Shown: positions 9,592-17,844 of the stretch, one piece after another
Position numbering within the stretch: position 1 is the stretch's first letter
Layout: each line of letters opens with the position of its first letter
Assembly (NCBI GenBank): GCA_016177735.1
Contig: JACOUS010000014.1
Coordinates: forward strand, 62,001 to 126,000
DNA: 64,000 bases
Direction of reading: 5' to 3'
DNA from: Ignavibacteriales bacterium
GTDB taxonomy: Bacteria > Bacteroidota > Ignavibacteria > Ignavibacteriales > Melioribacteraceae
Notes under the pieces: generated by a model
Database searches by the model: none
Seen by the model: the letters and a program-made list of their open reading frames with translations, nothing else
What the model was told of the DNA's origin: nothing
Translations under genes and position numbers: made by a program

Positions 9592-9646
9592 ATGTGTATG
9601 TGTACACATTTAAACACATTTTTCTTGTATGTATTCCTACACATTT
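9592..9646. promoter_or_regulatory. ACACATTT box array upstream of the secretion operon
   Basis: The 81-bp gap between the LuxR-type gene and gspK contains three copies of ACACATTT (9604-9611, 9614-9621, 9639-9646). The first two are exactly 10 bp apart; the first forms part of a perfect TGTGTACACA palindrome (9599-9608), and another ATGTGTA lies at 9592. Helically phased repeats immediately before the operon suggest an operator or activator site; the neighbouring LuxR-type protein is the natural candidate binder. No binding data are implied. Confidence 0.5.
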
Positions 9647-9664
9647 AGAGGAGTGTTTATCTTT

Positions 9665-10579
9665 TTATTGTAGGGACAATGCGAATTTTCTTAATTCCTG
9701 CATACTCTCAAAATCTAGTTTTTCTTTGATGTGCTGTAAATGATTTTCAACTGTTCTTTTATCAACATAAATTTTACTTGCAATTTCTTGATTTGGTAGC
9801 CCTTCCGATAAAAAAGACAACACTTCTCTTTCCCTTCGTGTTAATCCATGGTTTATCTGGGTAATCTGATTAGTAACAGCGAAGATATCTGGGTTAATAG
9901 TGTTAACCGCGCTTGGTATTTCAATCTTACTATTTGATATGTTTGTTGGTCTATTAAATCTGATATACCGAAAGAAACCGTTTTCTGTTTTTAGCAGAAT
10001 TCTACCTTTATTTAAAAAGGTGATATTGATTTTTTTTATCGGACCCCAAATAGAAAGCAAGAAGAGGATGGTAATATTAATTGATAAGATTAATGGGTAT
10101 AAACGCACATATATATTTACAGCTTCTTGGTATAATAACATCCCCGTACCAGTTAGAACTGCCTCCAATAATAATAATAAATGATAAGCAGAAACGTATC
10201 CTTTACCATTCTCTTTCACTTCTATCAGCATAAGCTCAAACAATTCTATTGAGACAAAAACAAAAGCAAGTACATTAGAGATAACTGTAACAATTACTTC
10301 GATGTCGAAATGGAGCATTGATAGCACAATAATTGTTCCCAAAAATAATTTCGACCTTAGCTTATCTGATGGATAGGCAAATAAAATGAAGAGCGTTACA
10401 ATAGATTGATGAGTAATATTAGGAATACTTATAGGGAAAAATTTTTTTATAATTACAAATACCGGATCAAGAGCAGCTAAAACATATAAATAGTAAAAGA
10501 AACGATGGTGAAGAAATTTTTTTGCCGCGAAAAAACTGGTAATTAAGTAAACAATAAAAAGAATCCAATTAATAGGCAT
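9665..10579 (-). CDS. Membrane-anchored LuxR-type transcription regulator
   Basis: 304 aa. The first ~190 residues form six or seven hydrophobic segments with few charges; the end is a classic LuxR/GerE helix-turn-helix: 'LTRREREVLSFLSEGLPNQE' followed by 'IASKIYVDKRTVENHLQHIK'. There is no receiver domain, so the signal is probably sensed in or at the membrane. GGAGG precedes the start. It is transcribed in the same direction as, and just upstream of, the secretion operon, so local control of that operon is likely (inference). Confidence 0.85.
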   Translation of the reverse strand: MPINWILFIVYLITSFFAAKKFLHHRFFYYLYVLAALDPVFVIIKKFFPISIPNITHQSIVTLFILFAYPSDKLRSKLFLGTIIVLSMLHFDIEVIVTVISNVLAFVFVSIELFELMLIEVKENGKGYVSAYHLLLLLEAVLTGTGMLLYQEAVNIYVRLYPLILSINITILFLLSIWGPIKKINITFLNKGRILLKTENGFFRYIRFNRPTNISNSKIEIPSAVNTINPDIFAVTNQITQINHGLTRREREVLSFLSEGLPNQEIASKIYVDKRTVENHLQHIKEKLDFESMQELRKFALSLQ

Positions 10580-10611
10580 TTTACCCTCCTGATTAAGTAA
10601 GAGAATTTTTG

Positions 10612-10723
10612 GCTTTTACAAATCAGCAATAAAAGTTTGGTACAAAATTATTGAATAGTACAAAATAGAATTAGCCTATAATTTTTATATTGATTTGTAT
10701 TCCAAATTACCTTTTGTAAAAGC
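10612..10723. promoter_or_regulatory. Repeat-rich control region of the LuxR-type gene
   Basis: The 285 bp upstream of the regulator contain an 11-bp perfect inverted repeat (GCTTTTACAAA at 10612-10622; TTTGTAAAAGC at 10713-10723) and inside it two direct copies of GTACAAAAT (10640-10648 and 10658-10666), 18 bp apart. Such spacing is typical of a dimer or two-site operator. I see no gene in this stretch. Confidence 0.4.
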
Positions 10724-10864
10724 TAAACCTGATGTCTCATTTTTTTTCTTTAGTATTCAAGGGGTCAATAGCAGTGCGTTCTGATATGATGATTGAAGTT
10801 TTTTATGGGAAATACTAAAAGGTTCATAACAATTGATTAATACTTCACTAAGCAAAGACTATTT

Positions 10865-11923
10865 TCAAACAATTTTCTCCACCACAAACAAATCCATAAA
10901 CTGGGCGCCGAATGCAAGCGATGGTGTGTACGTTCCCGGTTTTACTTCATCATTTAAAATTCGTGCTGCACATTCGGCAGCACCTTTTGCAGTTAAGTTA
11001 TATCCTTCCATCACTTGATAAACTTCTTCAAGCATTTCACCTTTTTCATTTTCTATTCTGCCCCAAATGAATGTTTCGGCTGCATCGCGGCTTTGTTTAT
11101 CCGGTCCGGTAAAATTTCTGCTGATAAAGTTTTGTACCAATCTTTTTACAAATGGAATTTTTAAAAGCTTTGCAAAGAGCAGTAAAAAATTTCTAAACGT
11201 AATCACGATTTTCGGCAAGCCGAGATAAACTTCTACATTCGGTATGCCGGTTGAGATGTACGATGTAAAAATATCTCCCCATGGAATTGAAATACCGGTA
11301 AAAGAAAAATCATCCCTATTAATTTTTATTGTGTATTCTCCAATCGGCGATTCAATAATTTTTCCGTCTCTTCTGATTCTTCCACTGCCGTTCAGGAAAT
11401 CAAGAGTTGTAAGCCAGGTACCGCGCGAGATTTTTCCTTTTTTATTCAGCAGACCGAGTTTCAAATATTTTGCATCCGGCATCTGTTCGCTCAAACGTTT
11501 TGCAAGGCAGTCGGTTGGAATAATATCGAATCCAACACTTGGCAAAATCACAATTCCTTTTTCTTTTGCTTGCCGATCGCATCCAAACGCATAAGCATGA
11601 ACCGGCATTTCCCCGGTGATATCGAGATAGTTTATTTGTGTTTGCAGACATGCATCGATCATGTCTTTAGCCGTGTTCTTAAATGGTCCGGCACAATTGA
11701 GAACGGTATGAATATCTTTCAACGAAGAGATTGTTTTTGCCTCATCATTTAAGACGAATATTCTGTGCTCACATGAAAATTTTTCAGCAATAATTTTAAC
11801 GGCTTGTTCATTTCTTCCGGCGAGAACAGGTTTTATTTTTCTTGCAATCAGTTCCTCGATAATTAATTGAGCAGAGTAACCGTTGGCTCCGTAAATCATT
11901 AATTTTTTTTTTGATGATTCCAT
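10865..11923 (-). CDS. Saccharopine dehydrogenase-like NAD(P)-binding reductase
   Basis: 352 aa soluble protein opening with a Rossmann motif 'IYGANGYSAQLIIEEL' and 'LAGRNEQAV', then 'VLNCAGPF' and 'YLDITGE', which together mark the saccharopine dehydrogenase-like / trans-acting enoyl reductase family. Members reduce varied substrates (in lysine, polyketide or lipid metabolism), so the substrate cannot be named. C-terminal 'FGAQFMDLF' is also seen in the family. It stands alone: about 160 bp without a gene separates it from the Rnf locus. Confidence 0.8.
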   Translation of the reverse strand: MESSKKKLMIYGANGYSAQLIIEELIARKIKPVLAGRNEQAVKIIAEKFSCEHRIFVLNDEAKTISSLKDIHTVLNCAGPFKNTAKDMIDACLQTQINYLDITGEMPVHAYAFGCDRQAKEKGIVILPSVGFDIIPTDCLAKRLSEQMPDAKYLKLGLLNKKGKISRGTWLTTLDFLNGSGRIRRDGKIIESPIGEYTIKINRDDFSFTGISIPWGDIFTSYISTGIPNVEVYLGLPKIVITFRNFLLLFAKLLKIPFVKRLVQNFISRNFTGPDKQSRDAAETFIWGRIENEKGEMLEEVYQVMEGYNLTAKGAAECAARILNDEVKPGTYTPSLAFGAQFMDLFVVEKIV

Positions 11924-12086
11924 TTGCCCTCAGCAATAAAAGATTCAGTTATGATTGGTATTAATTCCCTTCTCATTTGATCTTACTCTTACTCGTGCTC
12001 TTGTTTTTCGATAAAATCAAGATTAAGGTACTGTAATAAGAACGTGAGTATTAGCAAGAAAAATATCTTCGTAAATAAATTAACAC

Positions 12087-12524
12087 TTACTTGTTTCTTT
12101 TTACAAATACAATTTTAGGAAGGTTATGATTGTGTGAATTTTTGTTGGACGAAATTGTCATTACAAAGTAGATTGTAATTAATGCAATCCCGAAAAGGAA
12201 GGAGAATAATTCTTTGTAGCTGAGATCCGAAAAGATAAAACTGCCGGAAAAAATTCCTACCAAAAGAAGAATTAACGGCAAGCCGTAAAGATTAAACGAT
12301 GTTTTCAAAAGCGTCTTGCCGTGTATTTCAATTCGTACTTGATCGCCGATTGCCGCGCCGAACGGATCGATTGCCCTCACTAGATTCAAGTTATCTTTTT
12401 GAGGTTTGCAAATAATTTTTGCCGAGCACTCTTCGCAGTTACCGCTTTGCTGAATCGATACTTCGGCAATTCCGTTCGCAGAAGCAAAAACAATTCCTTC
12501 TTCAACTAAAACTTCGTCTCTCAT
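12087..12524 (-). CDS. rseC: RseC/MucC-type membrane protein, Rnf-associated
   Basis: 145 aa from ATG 12524, which shares one base with the rnfB stop (TGATG). The N-terminal domain has the four-cysteine-type motif (CEEC, IIC) and a beta fold; two membrane helices follow ('LYGLPLILLLVGIFSG', 'LFSFLFGIALITIYFVM'). RseC proteins act with Rnf/Rsx complexes, for example in keeping SoxR reduced in Escherichia coli. Placement at the end of the rnf genes agrees. The tail is Lys/His-rich. Confidence 0.87.
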   Translation of the reverse strand: MRDEVLVEEGIVFASANGIAEVSIQQSGNCEECSAKIICKPQKDNLNLVRAIDPFGAAIGDQVRIEIHGKTLLKTSFNLYGLPLILLLVGIFSGSFIFSDLSYKELFSFLFGIALITIYFVMTISSNKNSHNHNLPKIVFVKRNK

Positions 12525-13342
12525 CAATTAACCGGAATTTCTTTTCCGTTGAGATATTTAATTGCGCCGGTGCTGCATTTTTCAAAAGGAATTTTCGACA
12601 CATCGAGTTTATCATAATTGATGACACCGAGATTATTTATCATCTCAATTCCGCCGTCGGATTTGCGCGCGCATATTCCGCATCCGATGCACGAAACAGA
12701 ACAGACTTCTTTTGCACGTTTCGGGTCATCCTGATTTTTACAGAACAGAAAAACATCTCGATCTGCCGGATGCATTTCAATAATATTTCTCGGACACGCT
12801 TTCGCACACAAGCCGCAGCCGGTACACAATTCTTCGATTACTTCGGGCAGATCATTTTCATTCATAATCATTGCACCGAACGGACAAGCTGAAACACAAT
12901 CGCCGCCGCCGAGGCATCCGTAAAAACAAAGTTTATCACCGCCCGAAACAAGCGACGCAACTTTACAACTCACCGGTCCGTAATAATCTGCAGATTTTTT
13001 CACGGCTTCTTTGCTACCGCCGCCGCATAAAATTTTTGGAATCATTTTTACAGACTCGCCGGCTTCAACGCCGAGTATTTGTGCAATAATTTGTGCCGTT
13101 TCATCTCCGCCGACCGGGCATCCGCCCGGGGAAACTTTTCCATCGACAACACGAACTGCAAAATCATAACAGCCGGCGCTTCCGCATCCGCCGCAGTTTG
13201 CGTTCGGGAGTACTTCATTAACTTGACCGATGAGAGGATTTTCTTCAACGCGTAATTTTTTATCTGCCAATGCCAAACCTCCCGCAAAAATAAATCCGAG
13301 TCCGCCCATAGTTGCAATTGCAATGATGATTGTAAATTCCAT
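12524..13342 (-). CDS. rnfB: Rnf electron transport complex subunit B
   Basis: Iron-sulfur subunit that passes electrons between ferredoxin and the membrane complex. 272 aa: an N-terminal hydrophobic anchor, the Fe4S domain motif 'NCGGCGSAGCYDFA' with a later 'GGCPVGG', then two or more ferredoxin-type clusters ('CVSACPFGAM', 'CTGCGLCAKACPRNI') and a further cysteine set ('CSVSCIGCGICA'). Length and cluster order match RnfB of the long type. It is two bases downstream of apbE and overlaps rseC. Confidence 0.95.
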   Translation of the reverse strand: MEFTIIIAIATMGGLGFIFAGGLALADKKLRVEENPLIGQVNEVLPNANCGGCGSAGCYDFAVRVVDGKVSPGGCPVGGDETAQIIAQILGVEAGESVKMIPKILCGGGSKEAVKKSADYYGPVSCKVASLVSGGDKLCFYGCLGGGDCVSACPFGAMIMNENDLPEVIEELCTGCGLCAKACPRNIIEMHPADRDVFLFCKNQDDPKRAKEVCSVSCIGCGICARKSDGGIEMINNLGVINYDKLDVSKIPFEKCSTGAIKYLNGKEIPVN

Positions 13343-13344
13343 AA

Positions 13345-14304
13345 TTACCTCGATAAATATTTTACGAAGCCGGATGATTGATGCACGGCTCCGGTTGTGT
13401 CAATTATAATTCCTTCAACGTCATTTAATTTTTCTATTAACTCGATTCCCTTTTCCGGACCGAGCACAAAAATTCCGGTTGAAAGCGCATCGGCTGTCAA
13501 TGCATCATTGGCAATAATTGTAACCGATTCACATTCATCTGCCGGCATTCCGGTAACCGGATTAAAAATGTGTGTTATTCTCTTTCCGTTCTTTTTAAAA
13601 TATTGTTCGTAATCTCCCGAAGTAGAAATTCCTTTCCCGATTGCGTTAACAACCCCAATCAATTCATTTTGCTTGCGCGGATGTTGAATGCCGACGCTCC
13701 ACTTTCCGCGCATAAAAATTTCTCCGCCGACATTTATTAAATATTCTTTGATTCCATAGTTCGATAAAAGATTTGCAATGCGGTCTGCAGCGTAACCCGG
13801 CACACAAGCATTAAAACTGATTTTAACGTGCGAAGGTTTTACGAGAACGTCCGGTTCTTTTAGTTGAATATGTTTCCATCCAACTTTGCTCAACGCTTCT
13901 TGAATTTCTTTTTGTGAGGGCATGTGCGGGGATTTTTTTTCGAAGCCGATAATATCAATTAATTTTCCGATTGCCGGATCGAACGCACCGTTTGTTGACC
14001 GCCAGAGTTCATCGCATTTTTTCAACATGAAAAACATTTCGGCATCGACAATAATTTCGTCCGCTTCGGTGTTGTTTAATTTCCACATCGGATTGCCGGT
14101 CATGTAAGTTGAGAAGAGTGTGTCGAGTCTTCTCACTTCTGCAAATGAAGCTTCAATAGCTTTGTTTGCAGTAACCTCATTCACGCCGCGCACTTGAATT
14201 TCGACGGTACTGCCCATTGAAATTGTTGTGCGTTTAAAAATTTTATCGCTGCTGCAAGAAATAAATAATACGATTGATAATATGTACGTGAAATTTTTTT
14301 TCAT
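13345..14304 (-). CDS. apbE: FAD:protein FMN transferase, lipoprotein
   Basis: 319 aa with a lipoprotein signal (lipobox near FISCSS). ApbE links FMN covalently to threonine in RnfG and RnfD-type proteins. Family marks: 'SMGSTVEIQVRG' near the N-terminus, 'ISFNACVPGYAADRI' (the GKGYAVD region, here with PG before YA), 'LINVGGEIFMRGKW', 'HIFNPVTGMPA', and 'DALSTGIFVLGPEKG'. The gene lies between rnfA and rnfB, so the cell makes the flavinylating enzyme with its targets. The 'GKG' of many homologues being 'VPG' is a small deviation. Confidence 0.93.
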   Translation of the reverse strand: MKKNFTYILSIVLFISCSSDKIFKRTTISMGSTVEIQVRGVNEVTANKAIEASFAEVRRLDTLFSTYMTGNPMWKLNNTEADEIIVDAEMFFMLKKCDELWRSTNGAFDPAIGKLIDIIGFEKKSPHMPSQKEIQEALSKVGWKHIQLKEPDVLVKPSHVKISFNACVPGYAADRIANLLSNYGIKEYLINVGGEIFMRGKWSVGIQHPRKQNELIGVVNAIGKGISTSGDYEQYFKKNGKRITHIFNPVTGMPADECESVTIIANDALTADALSTGIFVLGPEKGIELIEKLNDVEGIIIDTTGAVHQSSGFVKYLSR

Positions 14305-14314
14305 GTTTTCCGTA

Positions 14315-14371
14315 GAGACGCAATATATCGCGTCTCAACATTTTTTGGGAGACGCCATGTATGGCGTTCTC
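14315..14371. repeat. Two GAGACG-type hairpins in tandem
   Basis: Between apbE and rnfA are two palindromes: GAGACGC...GCGTCTC (14315-14336) and GAGACGCCAT-GT-ATGGCGTTCTC (14349-14371, one bulge). Both share the GAGACG outer arm but differ inside while keeping base pairing. A third relative is at 45143-45165. They could work as RNA stems that stabilise or separate the rnfA and apbE parts of the transcript. Confidence 0.75.
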
Positions 14372-14380
14372 TACTGTATT

Positions 14381-14953
14381 TTAAATCATCCCGGCGAAGC
14401 CCATAAAAGCAAGTGCAAGCAATCCGGCAGTAATTAATGTAATCGGTGCGCCACGGAATGCTTTCGGTACATCGGTTAATTCAAGTTCTTCCCGGATGCC
14501 AGACATGATAAACAATGCAAGCGTAAATCCGGCGCCGGCACCCAAACCAAATATAACACTTTGCATGAATGTATATTCCCGCATCGAAAGCAGAAGTGCC
14601 AAACCGAGAATTGCACAGTTGGTTGTAATCAACGGAAGAAAAATTCCAAGTGCACGGTACAACGGCTGACTCACTTTCTTTATCACCATTTCAACAAATT
14701 GTACGAGCGCCGCAATCACTAAAATGAAAGACGGTATCTGCAGAAATTCCATTTTATACGGAACCAAAATTAAAAAATACAACAGCCAGCTAACGATTGC
14801 AGTCAGCACCATTACAAAAGTAGTAGCCATACCCATCGAAAGTGCGGACGAAGTTTTATTCGATACGCCGATGAACGGGCAAATGCCGAGGAACATTGCT
14901 AGCACAAAATTATTTACAACCGCCGCCGAAATAAAAATTATTAACAAATCCAT
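14381..14953 (-). CDS. rnfA: Rnf electron transport complex subunit A
   Basis: 190 aa integral membrane protein with six hydrophobic helices. 'NNFVLAMFLGICPFIGVS' near the start and 'TTNCAILGLALL' in the middle are the RnfA/NqrE signatures; the cysteines in these two inverted helices bind the membrane [2Fe-2S] cluster. Full family length. It starts two bases after the rnfE stop. Confidence 0.96.
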   Translation of the reverse strand: MDLLIIFISAAVVNNFVLAMFLGICPFIGVSNKTSSALSMGMATTFVMVLTAIVSWLLYFLILVPYKMEFLQIPSFILVIAALVQFVEMVIKKVSQPLYRALGIFLPLITTNCAILGLALLLSMREYTFMQSVIFGLGAGAGFTLALFIMSGIREELELTDVPKAFRGAPITLITAGLLALAFMGFAGMI

Positions 14954-14954
14954 T

Positions 14955-15635
14955 TTATGCCTCCATTCCTTTTACTTCTACTTTTACTTCGGGCTTTCTA
15001 AACTTCGCAATCAATTCTTGCTGTTCAATTCTTTTTTTCCGTTCGAGATAAAAATTTGAGAAGCCCATCAACAATCCGAAAGTAAGAAACGCGCCGGCAG
15101 GCAAAATCATTACAACCAAAGGTTCAAATCCGTTTGGTAAAATTTGATAACCCAAAATTGTTCTGCTGCCCAGCAATTCTCTGATACTTCCCATAATAAG
15201 CAGAGCAAGTAAAAATCCGGCGCCGTTGCCCAATGCATCAAGTACCGATTTCCACGGAGAATTTTTTGATGCAAACGCTTCTGCTCTTCCGAGAATTATA
15301 CAGTTCACGACAATCAACGGAACGAACGGACCGAGCGCTTTGCTCAGTTCGGGAAATTTTGCTTTCATCACCAAGTCTGCAATCGTAACAAATGCGGCAA
15401 TGATAACGATGTACGCGGCAATTCTTACTTGATTCGGAATAAACTTTCTAACGAGCGAGATAAATAAACTTGAGAAGACCAAAACAAATGTTGTTGCAAG
15501 CGCCATCGCAATTCCATTCATCACAGAAACTGTTACTGCAAGTGTGGGGCATGTACCGAGAATCTGTTTAAATGTTGGATTAATTTCCCAGATGCCTTTG
15601 TAAAATTCATACCAGTTTGATTTTTGCTTGCTCAT
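14955..15635 (-). CDS. rnfE: Rnf electron transport complex subunit E
   Basis: 226 aa, six membrane helices, homologous to RnfA. Motifs: 'LGTCPTLAVTVSVMNGIAM' near residue 26 and 'VNCIILGRAEAFA' near residue 115, with the paired cysteines for the shared iron-sulfur cluster. The C-terminal tail is charged and Lys/Glu-rich. The start overlaps the rnfG stop by four bases. Confidence 0.96.
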   Translation of the reverse strand: MSKQKSNWYEFYKGIWEINPTFKQILGTCPTLAVTVSVMNGIAMALATTFVLVFSSLFISLVRKFIPNQVRIAAYIVIIAAFVTIADLVMKAKFPELSKALGPFVPLIVVNCIILGRAEAFASKNSPWKSVLDALGNGAGFLLALLIMGSIRELLGSRTILGYQILPNGFEPLVVMILPAGAFLTFGLLMGFSNFYLERKKRIEQQELIAKFRKPEVKVEVKGMEA

Positions 15636-16195
15636 AGTTTGCCCCGTTCTTTTAGTTGGCGCGCTTTTGTTAACCCGGCATTAATAATTGCAACAACAGA
15701 TTTGGAAGAAATTGTTGCGCCGGTAACTGTTTGTATCTCATTCGGCTTTTCGGGCGATTTCCCTTTTACCCATTCAATCTGCGGTGAAGTCTGCAAACCT
15801 TTAAACTGATTTCTGAAAGGGTCTTCAGTTACTTTTGTGCCGAGTCCGGGCGTTTCAACTTGTTCAAGAATTTCGAGAGAGGTGATGTTATTTAAATCTG
15901 CGCTCAATCCAATCATCAATCTAATTTTTCCTTGAAAGCCGTTCCCCTCATAAGCCATCGAGAAACCGGTTAGATTTTTATTTTCATCAAACACTTTATA
16001 AATCTCGAAACCGGCGCCGGCAACAGCTTCATAACTTTTTCCAGAAGGTTGAACAAGAAAAATTGCTTTCTCGGTTTCGGCTTTTTGATTCATTGCAATC
16101 AACGGAACAGCCCAGTCGCTCACTTCCGACAACAATCCTCCGGCAATAACGCCGATGATTGTTAATGTAGCAATCATGTGAATTACAGTTTTCAT
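15632..16195 (-). CDS. rnfG: Rnf electron transport complex subunit G
   Basis: 187 aa with a single N-terminal membrane anchor and a periplasmic flavin domain. The covalent FMN site is clear in 'TVTGATISSKSVV' (the threonine of the S/TGAT motif), which pairs with the ApbE gene in the same operon. 'VEQVETPGLGTKV' is the other conserved RnfG/NqrC motif. Overlaps rnfD and rnfE by four bases each. Confidence 0.95.
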   Translation of the reverse strand: MKTVIHMIATLTIIGVIAGGLLSEVSDWAVPLIAMNQKAETEKAIFLVQPSGKSYEAVAGAGFEIYKVFDENKNLTGFSMAYEGNGFQGKIRLMIGLSADLNNITSLEILEQVETPGLGTKVTEDPFRNQFKGLQTSPQIEWVKGKSPEKPNEIQTVTGATISSKSVVAIINAGLTKARQLKERGKL

Positions 16196-17157
16196 TTCGC
16201 CTCCCCAAAAATTGTTGGGCGCGTGTATCGGTTAATAATCGGCACAACGGAATTCATAATCAGTATCGCGTACATTACGCCTTCGGGCAATCCGCCGAAA
16301 ATTCTAATCAAAACAATTATGAATGCAATTCCGAAACCGAAGATGTACATTCCTTTTGAAGTGAGCGGCGACGTTACCCAATCTGTTGCCATGAAAAATG
16401 TTCCGAATAAAAATCCGCCGGCAAATAATTGAAAAAGCGGGTTCGGATATTTTGCCGGATCAATCACCCAAAAAATTCCGCCGAAGATCAGCACTCCCAA
16501 AATCATTGCGATCGGGATGCGGTAATTCACAATGCCGATTGCAATCAAAAAGATTCCGCCAATTAAAATTGCTATTGCTGATGTTTCGCCGATTGAGCCG
16601 CCGATATTTCCCAAAAACATCGGCTGAATCTCTGCGAACACTTTATCGAATTTGTATGCGGCAAGCGGAGTTGCGCTTGTTACCGAATCGACTGCAAAAT
16701 TCGGTTTCGCCCACGTTGTCATCGCAACCGGAAATGCAGCTTGAAGAAATGCACGACCGGCAAGTGCCGGATTAAAAATGTTGTAACCGAGTCCGCCGAA
16801 AATTTCTTTGCCGATTGCAATTGAAAAGACAGCACCGATTGCCGCTGCCGAAAGCGAAAAATTCGGAGGCAGAATTAATCCGAGTAAAATTCCGGTGATG
16901 ACTGCACTTCCGTCATCAACTGTAATTTTTTTCTTCCTAAATTTTTTGATAGCAAATTCAGTCCCGGCACAAAAGACAACACTCGTCAAAACAATTAATA
17001 ATTGATACGGACCAAAAAACAGAACGGCGGAAATCAAAGCCGGAATAAGCGCAAGTACAACAAACCACATTGCATGTTTTGTTGACCACCGCGAATGAAT
17101 GTGCGGTGAACTTGAAAGTTCTAATTTGTAAGCCGGATTAACAGTAATAGTTTCCAT
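16192..17157 (-). CDS. rnfD: Rnf electron transport complex subunit D
   Basis: 321 aa polytopic membrane protein with about nine helices. The conserved 'SPHIHSRWSTKHAMW' start, 'YNIFNPALAGRAFLQ' and 'FMATDWVTSPLTSKG' are RnfD/NqrB signatures. The probable covalent FMN acceptor is the threonine in 'DSVTSATPLA'. The acceptor motif is S-A-T rather than the common S-G-A-T. Start of the rnfDGEA block; the lipoprotein gene lies 65 bp upstream. Confidence 0.95.
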   Translation of the reverse strand: METITVNPAYKLELSSSPHIHSRWSTKHAMWFVVLALIPALISAVLFFGPYQLLIVLTSVVFCAGTEFAIKKFRKKKITVDDGSAVITGILLGLILPPNFSLSAAAIGAVFSIAIGKEIFGGLGYNIFNPALAGRAFLQAAFPVAMTTWAKPNFAVDSVTSATPLAAYKFDKVFAEIQPMFLGNIGGSIGETSAIAILIGGIFLIAIGIVNYRIPIAMILGVLIFGGIFWVIDPAKYPNPLFQLFAGGFLFGTFFMATDWVTSPLTSKGMYIFGFGIAFIIVLIRIFGGLPEGVMYAILIMNSVVPIINRYTRPTIFGEAK

Positions 17158-17222
17158 TAGTAAGTTCTACTTTTATTAAGAAAGTTTTCTATTTTTTTTT
17201 TTGCTTCTGGCTCTTACTCATA

Positions 17223-17708
17223 TTAATTGATTTTTATTATTATGCTTGAAGGATTGATTAGTCCATAAATGGTTCCAGCCGCAGCACCAGCCAATGTTGA
17301 GTATAATAAAAAATATACATCACCTTGAGGAGCGCTGCCGCCGATATCTTTCAATTGCCCAACTAAGCCAATTCCTCCTCCAATCAATGAGCCGAACAGA
17401 AAGCCATCGAATGCCCCTTTCGACATTTGAGGGAAAGTGATTGTAGATATGTTTTGTGTTTTTTTTATGATAATTAGATTTGTTGAGTTATCTGTAAAAC
17501 TCGTTGTATCAACATCGATTTTTAGTTCTCTTCCTTTATATTTTTCTTTATTAATAGTTTCAATGAGTAAATCATTTTGTCCTTTACTTATTTTCTCGAC
17601 TCTACTATAAAACTCAATTTCATTTTCACCACTATACCTTGTAACTGTATGAGTACAACCACAAATGGATAATGATATTACGAATACTGATAACAATATT
17701 TTTTTCAT
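17223..17708 (-). CDS. Glycine-zipper lipoprotein inside the rnf locus
   Basis: 161 aa from ATG 17708, preceded by GGAGGG. The signal peptide ends in a cysteine pair (ICGC), so it is probably a lipoprotein. The middle (residues ~25-85) is polar and unfamiliar. The C-terminal half has two glycine/alanine-rich hydrophobic stretches, 'GAFDGFLFGSLIGGGIGL' and 'TLAGAAAGTIYGLI', like glycine-zipper membrane inserts. It separates rnfC from rnfDGEAB. Base use is slightly more AT-rich than its neighbours, suggesting a later insertion. Function unknown; a link with Rnf is only positional. Confidence 0.72.
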   Translation of the reverse strand: MKKILLSVFVISLSICGCTHTVTRYSGENEIEFYSRVEKISKGQNDLLIETINKEKYKGRELKIDVDTTSFTDNSTNLIIIKKTQNISTITFPQMSKGAFDGFLFGSLIGGGIGLVGQLKDIGGSAPQGDVYFLLYSTLAGAAAGTIYGLINPSSIIIKIN

Positions 17709-17844
17709 AATACCCTCCACTAATTGATGTTTGTTTTAATGCCCTATCTAATTATAACCGATTATTCCCAGCATTACTTATTATCCAGTTTATATATAAC
17801 TTGCTGCTCATTCCCGTTAAAATGCACCGGGCATGAGTAAGATT

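Noticed and set aside
12419-12892. 157-codon plus-strand open frame over rseC/rnfB
   Set aside because: Antisense shadow of two well-supported genes; composition is low-complexity and no ribosome site or family motif is visible.
16398-16775. 125-codon plus-strand open frame inside rnfD
   Set aside because: Antisense to a strongly conserved gene; Arg/Ser-rich shadow sequence.
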